Shown here in pieces: positions 1 to 10,535 of a stretch of DNA of 23,859 bases. Where the stretch lies: the NCBI GenBank assembly GCA_027604005.1, contig JADGJT010000350.1, positions 1-23,859 on the forward strand, in the 5' to 3' direction. The position numbers were made by a program, and so were the translations under genes. Numbering within the stretch: the first letter of the stretch is position 1; the number at the start of each line of letters is the position of its first letter. The notes beneath the pieces were generated by a model. It saw only the letters and a list, made by a program, of their open reading frames with translations. It did not search any database and was not told where the DNA came from. The DNA is from Dinochytrium kinnereticum. Taxonomy: Eukaryota > Chytridiomycota > Chytridiomycetes > Chytridiales > Chytridiaceae.

Positions 1-97
1 TGTGTTGACAAAGCATTCCCCAATACACTTCATCATCCTTCTTCACGTGACCAATCCGGAACTCGCTTTCCAACAGTTTCAGCAGTGGCAGGTAGTT
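1..97 (-). CDS. Partial exon of an unrecognised minus-strand gene cut by the window edge
   Basis: On the minus strand a pyrimidine-rich stretch ending in AACAG (to base 98) is followed by an open frame running off the window. It reads NYLPLLKLLESEF and continues with RIGHVKKDDEVYWGMLCQ. The charged and hydrophobic pattern looks like a helical coding exon, not random sequence. I do not recognise the family. I could not connect it convincingly to the open frame at 233-478: an intervening candidate exon (about 146-202, reading LMKVCELRKSDGRVIF) gives a stop at the junction. It may therefore be a separate gene or a gene with another exon layout. Confidence 0.35.
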
Positions 98-232
98 CTG
101 TTGGGATAGCTAGACAGGCGAATTATGAGATGTTTCCATGACCTACTATTCTTTGAAAATGACGCGACCATCGCTTTTTCGTAACTCACATACTTTCATC
201 AACCTGCAGAGTGGAGAACAGACGGAAAGCAA

Positions 233-478
233 TCAGCATTGAGGGGTGATCTCCTGAACGGCAATGGCACCAAAGAGTCCACAGGCATCGATAACAGAAG
301 TTACGGTGACATGAGTGTAGAAGCAAGCGATTCGTGGAGGGCGAGTCGACGCAACACTGATATGCATGAGGTTTATTTCTTCTTCGGATAGCGATGGCAT
401 CTTCGCCAGCAGATCAGTTCTGTTGGTTGTTACTGAGATTGATTGGACTTTGGAGGAGGGATACTGCGCCACCGTCAA
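233..478 (-). other. Open frame, possible 5' exon(s) of the left-edge gene
   Basis: A minus-strand frame of about 81 codons has no ATG at its 5' end. An ATG at about 522 begins a second frame (MDPAKRLDGGAVSLLQ) that could splice into this region through a GTAACA donor near 404. The encoded sequence, including CFYTHVTVTSVIDACGLFGA, has a plausible amino-acid mix but no motif I recognise. It could be the start of the gene whose later exon lies at 1-97, or it may be chance. The exon structure is unresolved. Confidence 0.2.
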
Positions 479-1339
479 GTCTTTTGGCTGGGTCCATCAA
501 TGAGCATCTAATCTTTCCAGCGGCATTGAGGAAACCCACCGCGGCTTTTATATGATTCCGTTACGTATCAAATGCATAAAAGAAATTCCGGGATAAATAA
601 ATTAAACGCTTGACATGATCGAAACGCTCGGAAAAGCTGTAGATGTTGTTTGATTCTTTTTTGATTTGCATTTCGTAGGCCACAGAATACTTGATTTCCT
701 TATTTTCTTTCTTTTTATTATTATAAAGTTACAAACAGCTCATCCCAGAGAGACCAGAGACCGTAAGAGTTTGATGAGGATACTCAGTTTACAGCTATTG
801 AATACAAGAGAGAGAATATGGCTTGTGTTGTGGTCCAGCTGTTTCTCGTCGGCTTCACACTGTCAATCGGGCTGGGGTCCGTCTCAGATGTCGAGAACTA
901 TGCGCATCGCTTGGGCTGTGAGGGTTGAAAAAAGAGAAGGCGATGCTTGAGGGGCTATTTGCTTCGTTTCGCGCCTGTCGTTTCTCTCTTCAACTATTGG
1001 ATTTGACGCGTAGGTATAAGGTCGCACGGAGGTTAACAGCGCAAGCGATGCGCATCGTTGAAATGACGTTCAATAGTGATTTACAGTATCATTCTGCCCT
1101 GGAGGCTTCAGAGAATCTCTGTAGATCTCTGAAGCCTGCTTTATTGTTTGTTGTTCTTCACTGGCCTCGAGAAATGTCCTCCAGTTCACTCCATTTTTAG
1201 CAAACATCCGTCATCCATTCACACCACCAGCAACAGCAGAGTAAAGGAATGTGGGGCGATAGGCTTCAAGCGTTTGAGGGTAGGCAGGAGGCGAAAGTCC
1301 AAGGATTCTAATAAGAGTCAAGGCACAGGATTAAAGCCA
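479..1339. other. Intergenic region between the left-edge gene and gene A
   Basis: Apart from the possible ATG near 522, no convincing coding frame is seen in these 860 bases. The short open frames here have no coherent protein character. The stretch presumably holds divergent promoters for the left-edge gene and gene A. The one clear structure is a perfect 12-bp inverted repeat at 1103-1137. The sequence at 540-790 is AT-rich. Confidence 0.5.
1103..1137. repeat. Perfect inverted repeat, 12-bp arms, 11-nt loop
   Basis: The arms AGGCTTCAGAGA (1103-1114) and TCTCTGAAGCCT (1126-1137) are exact reverse complements separated by 11 nt. It lies about 200 bp before the chosen start of gene A, so it could be a hairpin in the 5' leader or a dyad protein-binding site. 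No T-run follows it, so a terminator reading is not supported. Confidence 0.7.
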
Positions 1340-3938
1340 ATGAATGGACATGATGGCACTCCAAAAGTCAGAAACGCTCGACCCTGGTCTGACACGGCAC
1401 ATCAAAGAGGAGGGGCTAACAACCAGCAATCAGAAGCATCTGCGGCTTCCATTCGAAAGGTGATGACGGATGGGGAATTGCCGGATTACCAGGACGATGA
1501 GGTGGCTGCTGATGTGAGGACAGTGGAATCTATGGAGTCAGCTAGAGAATCATCGCCTTTTGATGTTGCGGAGGATTGGCTTCAGCGAAACTTTGGCATT
1601 CCTAGATTAAATGAAGAACAGAAAGACCTCAGTGAGGGATCACCCACACGGGAAGAGCATCATCCGCCAATGTCTATCCTGGAGGACCAAAGGTTATCTC
1701 CAGAAAGAAGGCAGGTTCATGATAGCTTTCAAATGGGAGTCAGCAGACTCATTAACTGATACCTTAAGATACAGGGACAAGCGCAGCCGCACGCAATTCT
1801 CACCAGGGTACAGCTCTTCACCCGAGCTGGCTTCTGCAATCCGCTCGTCCAAGTCACCTGCCCCTGAACGTGATTTACTTGTTGAAACCGTCGAGAGCAG
1901 ACTGAGGCAACCAAGAAAAAGGGTCAAAGTACTTGACTTCAGTGAGAATAAGGCGATGAGGCATAGACGACTCAAAGATTGGACAGATCGAGTTGCGGAT
2001 CATGTGAAAGACGAGGATGCACAACAGTTGCTCGAGATTCTTGCTCATTATTTCCAGGGATATGAAGTGTTTGAGCCGGTAGGATTTTCACTTCAATTTA
2101 AATGATGTGCTTTATTGTGTATTCTAAAAAACTCTCTGCAGGTTATGGACATGTTCATTAACGCGAAACTGGATAGGATGGCCAAAGTTCGCTTGCGAGA
2201 TATAATAAACAGACACTTTGGATCGTGCGCCGTCTCTACTCGTAAAAACTATCAGCGGCCAATGGGAATGTTTCTCGTGAGGGCTTTTTATTAACCTTCC
2301 TGATTCACAATCTAAATGGATTCATTTCACTTAATTTAAATGGCTGCTTGCGTATGTTCTCAATTCAGCGGTGGACGTTGTCAACGCGTCAGGAAGTTCT
2401 CGCGGATGGTTTTGGAGAAGACTGGAGATTTATTCAAGGACGACAGTATTCGGCTTTCATGGAGTATTTGATGAGAACTGGTAGCTTTGGGAAAGTAAGT
2501 ATATTGATTCATTTCAATTGTTTAATTCATCTCTCCTCTGGTTAGCATACCCTTCTTCAATTTAAAACTGCTATGATTCACTTCAATTCGTTGATGTCCG
2601 TGCTTCAACCAAACCTTATACCTCTGGCATTTGATGACGATGCTCAGGAAATAAACCAAAAGATTAGGGCGTTAGATAATACTGCAATGGAACCCCCATT
2701 TTTCACGTAGGCTTAAACCTTTTTTTTAAAGCTATTTCTAACGTATCAGCGACGGGGACCGTGAGATACCCGCAAAAGCTGCAGAACCAGAAGGCTTGGT
2801 GTCCCCCAAGGCCACTGCGGCAGCCCATTCGTACGAGCCTCAGGATTGTTCTATGGATACCCTGGACATGTCCAAGGTGTCTGAAAGCGTCACGATTGAT
2901 CAAAGGAATATGGAGACATATCAGGGACATGCCTCGCAACAAGATTATCGACAAAGCGCTTGCTCAGAGAGCTTTTTGGGAACCTTATCTCATGCTACCG
3001 AAAGAAATGTTCCCACTGTGAGTATATCATCCTTTTGCTTTCAAGGCAAGACTATATTTAAAGACTTTTTAATACGGCTGCAAAGGCAAGATCTTTGGAA
3101 ACAAATCCAAATGTTGTAGTTACAAAGATGAAAGAGGCGGCGAGTGTGGCTGCTGAGATACAAGAGGCTATAAGGATTCAAAATTACAAGCTGAGCCAGC
3201 AGATGGGGCTTATTGATGATTTGACTTTGATGCTTAATATGGAAGTGGTGGTGGGTGATTTTGCTCTACATTTTAGTGTTTAGAATACTTTAATTAGATA
3301 GGGGAAGTACTTGCGAAGGAAAAGGAGCAGGTGATTAAAGAGTTTCAGGACGCTCTAGTCGTCTTCAGAACGCTTATGTCAAAGGTATCCCTTTCCAGAC
3401 CACCTGCAGAGCCTAACACGTCATCGCTTTTATGAAAGGTGGATACTGCCTTTGACTATTCACACAAACCAAGCGATACGCTGGAGGCGTTGATCGAGAT
3501 GGAAGACGAAGTCACGAAACGCGTCCAAATCAACAAAGAGCTTGGAGACGAATTGACGGAGCTATCCGCAAAAATCAACAGCATGCGGGATATCAACAAG
3601 GATCTGGAAGCCATTGCTAAGGTTCATTTCACTTTTTATCTTTTTACATGCTTATTCAGCTATTTGTGCTTCCAGGAAAACGATGGGTTTATTCAAGAGA
3701 GGATGTTTTATAAGAAGAGCTTCGCTAGAGTTCAGAACGCTCATCGAACGTTAGAAGCACGGCTAAACTTGGTGAGCTCCCCTTCTCCAACGACCATAGC
3801 CCTTTTCTTATTCTGTTTCCTTAGCCGGATCAATCAGGATCTGCTCAACTTCCAAGGCCAGGTCAACCACGTGTGACGATCTACCATGAGGTTGTTGAAA
3901 AGGTGTTCTCCACTGCCACGCACTGGAACTCAGGGTGA
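1340..3938 (+). CDS. Gene A: unrecognised multi-exon coiled-coil protein, paralogue of gene B
   Basis: I rebuild 11 exons: 1340-1692, 1775-2078, 2142-2276, 2369-2494, 2546-2706, 2750-3017, 3086-3254, 3302-3384, 3439-3621, 3676-3771 and 3825-3938. They give about 663 residues, and the introns are 43-92 nt. The first part (to about residue 160) is polar and likely disordered. A helical module follows, containing RRLKDWTDRVADHVKDE, then ILAHYFQGYEVFEP, then VMDMFINAKLDRM. The second half is acidic linker followed by coiled coil. The module aligns with gene B, and four intron positions with their phases are shared. The start ATG is the first one giving a plausible N-terminus; the same frame is open upstream to 1148. 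The last junction is uncertain: the strong acceptor at 3824 moves the frame to a tail ending at 3938, whereas the frame ending at 3876 reads more like continuing coiled coil. The first intron donor (GTTATC) is also weak. I assign no function; a cytoskeletal or ciliary role would be speculation. Confidence 0.7.
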
Positions 3939-4364
3939 AAGATATGATTGACGATGGCCAGACCTTCGCGGTCGCCCCGTCTCGCTCTCGTTGCGAAGTC
4001 GCCAGCGCAATTAGTGGTGAACTGTGCCTCCAGAGCTGGAGGAAACAGAAGAAGAAAAAATATATTTTGGTGTATTTATGTCCTTTTATTTTCCGTCTTT
4101 TCTTTCTACAATCGTCATGAGCAGAGGAACCAAGTGGATTCTTGAGGGCGTAGACAGTACTCAGAGGAGCACATCGAATGCGGACGAGCGAGCGACTGGG
4201 CAGTGCGTGTCCACAACCCCCGCCCTCAACCTGTCTTTCTTTTCCAGACATTTAACACGTCATCATAAAACAGCATCCTGCCCTCCGATCCGTTGAGTGC
4301 CGATCAAGGGGATGGTAGCAAGTTTGAGCCGATGATCGCCCATCTTAACGCTTCCAAATGAGAA
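3939..4364 (+). other. Intergenic region between genes A and B
   Basis: This holds the 3' end of gene A and the leader of gene B. I see an A-rich and then AT-rich stretch (about 4047-4115) and no protein-like frame. An ATG at 4358 just before gene B's ATG opens an out-of-frame 16-codon overlapping frame that could lower initiation at 4365. If gene A's last exon instead spliced from about 3870 to 3934, coding could extend slightly into this stretch. Confidence 0.45.
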
Positions 4365-5969
4365 ATGACAGGTCGTTTCTCAAGGCAGGAATCGCCTCCA
4401 TTGCCTGACGATGATAGTGATGGGTATTCATTTCGTCCTTTTTTTCCTCCAGATTGCTCTTCGGCAGGAAATGATGACGCGCTCATACTCTATCGCAGTA
4501 GCGACGGGAAAGACGAAGACGATGAAAAGAGGATGAGGAAGTGGATTGGTCTCATATACCGAAGGAAAAACCCACTTGCGGTCAAGGAGTTGCTTCAGCT
4601 TGCAAAGTATTTCGGTGGAAATAAGTACCTGGAGCCCGTATGCGACCCTTCCGTTGAAGTTGATCACATAATCTCTTTTCAGGTCATGGAACTCTTTCTC
4701 AATCTCGAGTTCACACAAACGACGACCGACCAGCTGGCTGTCATGTGCAGCAAATACTATCACAGAATGAAAAAACACAGCGATGCGTACATCACGCGTG
4801 TCATTCAATATCATGTGAGGGTTTCGACCGTCCACCTCTTCGACAACTAAACGGAATAGGAATTTGCGCGAGCTTCAACTGCCCATTCAAATGACCGTGA
4901 CGACTGGGTGTACATTCGGAAGGAGCATGTTATCCAATTTCTCAATCACCTCGTTGCAGAGGCATCATCCAAAGCGGCGAGCATGCCTTTGTCAGTTGTA
5001 AGTTATTCATCCCTCTGGTATGCTAACTAACGCTATTTTCAGGCGGCTCTCAACGATATCAAACGGGCTCTGATTGATTATTCAAACCTCATCCGCATCA
5101 TCAAGCCCGACCTCCCTGATTTTTCAAAGAGCAAGACCCTCAAGCATGCTATCCTAAAGATTGCTATGGATAACAGGACATCAACGTTTGGGTTGTAAAT
5201 AGACATGGTCTAATTGTGTATAGAGACGAGCAGGGTGAAGCAGATCGCGCGAATGCAGTCAATAACCCTCCTACCGAAGCCGAGAAAACCATATTAACGG
5301 AAGCCCCCTCCGAAGTGGTCGTTGTAAGTTCATTAAAACGCTGTAAAATCATCCAATTAACCCATTTACCAGCTGGAAGCTTTCGAAGACGCCTTCCCAA
5401 CCCTCATGAACGACACTGAGGTCGATGACATGGAAGGCGTACAATACACTCCTCTCACGGTTCGAACTCACCAAGAATATCTCCATATGGAGCAGGTCGT
5501 TGAGCAAGCCCGGCATAATAACCTTGAAGCCAAGAGGGAGAATGCCCAGATCCTGGAACATGTTGAGATGATGAAAGTCTGCATTCAGCAGATTGAAATG
5601 GCGGATAAGGTTTGCAAATGTTACTATCAACGCCTTTGCCACTCACCCACCTCTGCCTTCCATTTGTTTTGCTTCATGTGTGTGATTGTTCTTCTCTTTT
5701 GTAGCGTCACAAACTGCTTTTGGAGGAGAAGGCCTCACTGAACGCACTTTTTGAGTCGGTTAAGAAGAGAAACCAGGAGATTTCTCAGACGGTTGAGGTA
5801 TATTGAGAATATCAGACAGGCGCGTTTCTCTTACCCTTTTCTCGTTCATCAGCGTCAATTTCGAGAATTATTACCAGAGATTAACAAGACCAAGGAGACA
5901 GATCGCACTGAAGGCTCATCTGGGTCCTCTCTTGCCCATCCACCATCGACGTTGCCCGGCTGTGGTTAG
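4365..5969 (+). CDS. Gene B: unrecognised multi-exon coiled-coil protein, tandem paralogue of gene A
   Basis: I rebuild eight exons: 4365-4637, 4683-4814, 4860-4997, 5043-5185, 5224-5323, 5373-5609, 5705-5797 and 5853-5969, giving about 410 residues. After an acidic N-terminus comes the module shared with gene A: KRMRKWIGLIYRRKN, LAKYFGGNKYLEP and VMELFLNLEF, then DDWVYIRKEHVIQFLNHL and ALIDYSNLIRIIKPDLPDF. Gene A has WRFIQGRQYSAFMEYLM and FNSLMSVLQPNLIPL at the equivalent places. The C-terminal half (from about HQEYLHMEQVVEQARHNN) is heptad-rich coiled coil and ends in a short Ser/Pro-rich tail. Introns after EP, after YH, after the third exon and inside the codon at 5185/5224 match gene A in position and phase (0, 0, 0, 2). 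The 38-nt intron with a GTTTGG donor at 5186 is the weakest call, but the shared phase supports it. The family is not recognised. Confidence 0.75.
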
Positions 5970-6052
5970 CTTTTGTTTTATGGTGGAGCTTTTCAAGGTT
6001 ACCTTGATACTTCTTGTGTATTTGGGTCAAAAAAACGACTTTGCACCAAAAA

Positions 6053-6058
6053 AATAAA
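6053..6058 (+). terminator. Polyadenylation signal AATAAA for gene B
   Basis: A canonical AATAAA lies 84 nt after the gene B stop codon in an A-rich context. No other copy is closer to that stop. Confidence 0.5.
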
Positions 6059-6087
6059 GACGGCAGAACGAATAAGTAAAGGCTTGC

Positions 6088-6093
6088 TTTATT
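6088..6093 (-). terminator. Candidate polyadenylation signal AATAAA for gene C
   Basis: TTTATT on the plus strand reads AATAAA on the minus strand. It is about 660 nt past the protease stop at 6751, so the 3' UTR would be long. It sits only 30 bp from the opposing gene B signal. Confidence 0.3.
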
Positions 6094-6750
6094 GAGCGCT
6101 TATCTAAAGAACACTACTTTACCAGAAAAACAAAGAAAGAGATTTGAAAAGAGCAAGAAGATCAGAACCAAAAGGAATGAATCCAATCCCAGTATTCTAC
6201 AAAAAACGGGCAAAAAAAAAAAAAGGAAAAGAAATGACAAATAACAAAAAAGATGCCCAACAGAAAAAAGAAAACGAACGACAATAATAATGACAAAATG
6301 ATTGAAAAGAAAAAGTAGAAACTGGTAAAGGGCAGGCACGACGTCAATGGTAAAAGAAAAAGGAAAAGAAAAAGAAAAATGTAGAAAGATGGGAAAGACA
6401 ATTTTGTTGTTTTTTAAGCGAAAGGCAAAGAAAGAAGAAAAAAAAAATGAAATGAGACTAGGGAAAAACGAGAATGGGATACAGCAGATGTTAAAAAGAA
6501 AAGGAAGAGAGTGCAAGACTGCGAACAAGATAACAAAGAAATGATAAAGAAGCAGCGGAAAAAGGATACTCAAAAGCGGTCGATAAAATCCAACCCACTC
6601 TCTAAATTTCAATAAGACAAAAATCAACAAAAGCATCAAACAGACAAAAAGAAAGAACCGAGCAATGGTGGAGAAAGACGAATCCAAAAAGGAGGGGGGA
6701 TGGGAGGGGAAAGACCATAGGAATGGCTTCCCGCCTTACATTTCAGCTTA

Positions 6751-9700
6751 CTAGAACCCATACGGAGGATGCTGTTGATGATGCTGTGGCGGCATCGGGG
6801 CCCACTGCTGCTGCTGCGGTCCAGGTCCCCTTTGTTGATGTTGTTGCTGCGGTCCGGGTCCCCATTGCTGGGGGTGCTGCTGGGGATGTCCGTTAGGCCC
6901 CCACTGCTGCTGCGGTCCATTAGGTCCCCACTGCTGCTGAGGTTGTTGGGGTCGGAACTGTCCAGGAGGTGGCGGCCCATACGCTCCACCACCACCATTG
7001 TACGGCGGAGAGGGTGGGCCACCGTGGAACGGCGGCTGCTGCTGGAAGTGGTTGGGAGCAGGGGGAAGGTAAGGCTGAGGAGCCATTCCAGGGGCAGCAC
7101 CAGCACTTCTTGGGGCATGTTGAGGTCCATGTCCCACATTAAGGTGGTAAGGATCACGAGGTAGCTGTTGATGATGGTTATTATTGTTCTGCGGAACTGG
7201 GGGGGTTGGTTCAGTGGGCACCCGTGAGCCAGCTGCAGGTCGGTTCAAGGAGTTGAAGACGATAACTGAGTTTGGGCGAGCCCGGCGACGGTTCGTCGGG
7301 GTGTCGTCATCGGAATAGTCGACAACGTTAGGAGAAGGACCGCGTTGTGCCTGTGGACCACCCGGCGATCGCGATCGGGATCTCTGGGGTTGGTCACGCG
7401 GAACAGCAAGGCTAGCAGACCTGCTTCGGTTGGAGTGCTGAGCGCTCTCCGGGTGTGGGGCCTCGCTCATGGGCTGGCGGGGCGGGATGTCACGTGAAGA
7501 GGCCATATTGGGCTGTCGCTGACCACCGCTGTTACTTCGATTAACCTTAGCTCCACCTTGTGGGTTGGGTCGGTCATCTCCATTAGGACCGTTAGGAAGA
7601 TGTCCCTGTCCGACTTCACGCTGGCGATCAAAGCGCTCCTGATCCAGTTTCTGATAATCAAAGTGATAATCCTCATCCATTCCATACCCTCCAGCATCTC
7701 CCTTTGCCGGTCGCTTCATACTTCCAAACACAACCGCAGATACAGGCCTCGCATTCCCAGTCCTAGGCTGCAGTCCTTCCTGCTTATCAAAGGAGTTCCT
7801 CCTAGCCCCATTGCTAAGATTCTGGTTCGACCTCGAATTTGCAACAGGCCGATGGTTCCTAGGAGGAATCACAACGCCACCTCCAGAGCGATCATCTGAC
7901 CTCGCAGGACCAGGGAACAAGGAAGCGGATGGGACAGGGACCTCACGAGAATCAATAGCTGGTCGGTGGAGGGATCCGAAGACAATGGTGGAGGACGGGC
8001 GAGCTCTACCAGAGGGCACGGCAGCGTATCCCGGGCCAAGAGCGGCGGGAGAATAATTTTGAGGAGCAGAGCTCCCCATGGCAGCAACAGCAGCAAGAGG
8101 TTTTCCACCGTGATCACTTCCAAATGACTTCTTGGAAGCTCCAGAGCCAGATCTCTCCAATCCTGTGGCGGGATCTATAGCAGGACCGCTGTACATAGCG
8201 TTGCTCTTCTTCGTGTCGCCATCACCGGGAGCTATCGACGACAATCCAGAGTTAGGTTTCATCCTTCCCTCAGCGGCGGCGCCAGCACCCGCCTTTGATC
8301 TTCTCGACCTCCTTCTAACAACCACAAGCGCAACAACAGCCAGCGCAATGGCACCAACAACACCACCCCCAATAGCAATATACATGGTACGGTTTTGCTG
8401 AGCCTTTTGTTCGGCAGCCTTCTGCTCCTTCTTCGACGGTGCTGAGCCTCCGGAAGACGACCCTCCACCAGGGCTAGATCCACCTGATGAAGACTCTTCG
8501 TCATCCTCATCATTTGAAGGGCTTCCTGTAGCCCCGCCAGCTTTGGTTGTTCTGGTCCCACCTCCACTACCCCCTCCTGGGTTTGCAGCTCCACCACCAC
8601 CAGGTGCAGAGGGATTAGCCGCGCCAGGAGCGGAGGGGTCACCATTGGTAGAACCAGGAGACGCAGGATCCAAGGGATTGGTCAAAGACGCCGGAAGAGA
8701 CGACGGAGATCGGTTAGCGCTAAGCGCAAGACCAACACGGCTTCCTCCAAGGTCATAAATTGAGAAATACTTTCTCAAGAAGACGTCTCCAATAATCCAG
8801 TAATTAGGAGCATTGGCATCAAACTTGGCCAAAACAGTCTGAATTCCCAATGAGCAAACGCTGGAAGCTCTGTCATAAAGAACGTAATCGGTCGGTGCAA
8901 GGGTGAACTGGTACGCGTCCAGGCTGAGAGTAATGGTTGGAAGCGATCTTGCCACGTTGCAATCAAACGTACAAATCCTAGAAGCGGAGCAAGACAATTC
9001 CAGCCCAGAAGCTCTAAACCCCTCCATAATTCCATTGTAGGTGTTCTCATCAAACGCCATCAGAGCCGTACCAGAATCAATAACAGCTAACGTGTTGGAG
9101 GGAGCCCCAACTTGGGCTGACCCGATAGAGATGCTGGTACCTGTGACGGACCAGTAGGTTTGTTCGGGGTTTCCACCGTGGTTGATGTTCATCCATGAGA
9201 TGTCGCCGGTGTAGAGAGAGGAATCGATACCACCTAGGACCAATTTACCACCGTTGGTGAAGTAGGTCTCCCCATCAACGGATCCATTTAGCCAGATGCA
9301 AAATGTTGAATCGGTTACACCCCTGCCGCGCACGAGCGAGTTGAAGGCTGTGTAGTAGGTTTTCGAGGCTTTACAGAAAAATTATTATCAGCAATAGTAC
9401 CAAAGATAGCCAGAAGGCTTCACCCATATGAAAAGAAAAAATGTGTTAAGAAGTGTGGAAATAGCTCACCAGCAGCACCTCCATCGTAAGCCAGCCCCAT
9501 AATCCCGTCCCACTGACCATTCATAATCCTCTGCAATATGTCAGACTGCGAAATAACTTCCAAAAAAGCCTGATTATCAACAACAAGATCTCCAATCCCA
9601 AATCGCTCAACCGAAAAGATCCCACTCAAGCTTCCAGTTCCGTAGCTAATCGTCCCTGGCTGTCCTCCGAAGGCCGGAAGAATGCCGTGGGTGCGGGAAG

Positions 9701-10535
9701 CGGACTTGTCGTAGTAATTTCTGTTGTTGCAGTCCGAGCCACAGGCAGTTGAGCCCACCCACTTTTATTCATGGCCCAAAGGTTAGTGTATGTCGACGAA
9801 AATGCTTGCGCAATAACAACATTATGAATGATGCTGGACATACTAAATAAGTTGATCCTGTATCGATAACGACGTTGAATTGCTGAGGAGGGGTACCGAG
9901 GGAGATGCTGACAAAATACTGCGTATGGGATGAAAGTGTTTAGACAAGGTGTGATTGCATGTTGGGCGAAGATTGCACTCCCATCCAAGCAAACCCCCGA
10001 CGCCCCTCCCTCCACCCCTCACATCGCCATTAAGAAATGGAAGAGAGCAGAAGAAAAGAACTCACCCCACGGTCCCTGTTATTGATAACGTCAATAACAG
10101 TCCCAGCACCAACCGAACCAATCTGAAAAGTATCATCTCCGCTCCCATATTTAGCGTTCAAGTAAGCAAGATCAGAGGCAATCAAACTCTCCAACGATCG
10201 ATGCTTCGTAATAACTACATCCTCGCCAGATCCAGGATAACTCGCCGACGATGCCTTCTGGATGGGAATCCTGCAGATAACAGGCAAAACATTCATTAGC
10301 CATCACGCACCCCTGAAGAGGAAAAGCCAGGTTGCGGGAGGCAGGAAGCAGGAGGAATGAATACCCACTGGATCAGATTGGACGAAGGTGGCTGAGATGC
10401 ATCAGGAGCAGGTCCAGCGTCGACCCCATTTCTGCCGCCTCCAATGACCGTCGTCAGAGTGAGAGCAAGAGCGCAAGCGGCCCGCAGCGCAAAGCTCGTA
10501 CGGCGCTGCCCCGCCATCTTTGAAGAAGCCGTCAT
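6751..10535 (-). CDS. Gene C: pepsin-type aspartyl protease with membrane anchor and long cytoplasmic tail
   Basis: The five minus-strand exons are 10535-10369, 10270-10066, 9918-9844, 9761-9470 and 9368-6751, giving about 1118 residues. A hydrophobic signal peptide follows the Arg-rich N-terminus (AACALALTLTTVIGGG). A propeptide-like region comes next. The A1-family core starts at YFVSISLGTPPQQF with catalytic Asp143 in IDTGSTYLWV. It contains GGIDSSLYTGDISW, the second catalytic Asp344 in VIDSGTALMAFD, and WIIGDVFLRKYFSIYD, all hallmarks of active pepsin-like enzymes. A Ser/Gly/Pro stalk leads to a single membrane span at about 576-597 (TMYIAIGGGVVGAIALAVVA), followed by basic stop-transfer RRRSRRSK. 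The roughly 520-residue tail is disordered and Ser/Arg/Pro/Gln-rich and carries a motif three times. The likely location is the cell surface or secretory pathway with the protease outside, comparable to anchored fungal yapsin-like enzymes. Those are usually shorter, and the large cytosolic tail is unusual. The start is the first ATG that leads into the signal peptide; Met at 10517 is an alternative. Confidence 0.9.
6772..6951 (-). repeat. PQQQWGPNG-type repeats at the C-terminus of gene C
   Basis: The last 60 or so codons encode degenerate repeats of PQQQWGPNG / PQQQHQQRGPG, with matching CTGCTG-type triplet runs on the plus strand. They are low-complexity, probably length-polymorphic, and encode a Gln/Pro/Trp-rich disordered end. 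Confidence 0.7.
7234..8004 (-). repeat. Three copies of an ARPxSxxVFxSxxRPA motif in the protease tail
   Basis: Copies at 7957-8004 (ARPSSTIVFGSLHRPA), 7705-7752 (ARPVSAVVFGSMKRPA) and 7234-7281 (ARPNSVIVFNSLNRPA) share ARP-x-S-x-[IV]-VF-[GN]-S-[LM]-x-RPA. They lie 80-160 residues apart in otherwise low-complexity tail. Conserved aliphatic/aromatic and basic/Pro positions in disordered surroundings suggest short linear binding motifs for a cytosolic partner. The core is also a possible phosphosite (S flanked by R/P). Confidence 0.75.

Larger units (their letters stand above)
5970..6750. other. Convergent 3' region between genes B and C, with an A/G-rich tract
   Basis: From about 6110 to 6690 the plus strand is strongly A-rich with G and poor in pyrimidines, including A-runs near 6212-6225 and 6440-6448. 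Read on the minus strand it gives a long Phe/Leu/Ser frame (6100-6687) that is compositional, not a real protein. I interpret the stretch as the long pyrimidine-rich 3' UTR of gene C together with the short 3' UTR of gene B. No gene is seen. Confidence 0.6.

Noticed and set aside
6100..6687. 195-codon minus-strand frame rich in Phe/Leu, resembling a membrane protein
   Set aside because: It comes from A-rich DNA read on the opposite strand, has no domain pattern, and lies in the 3' UTR position of gene C.
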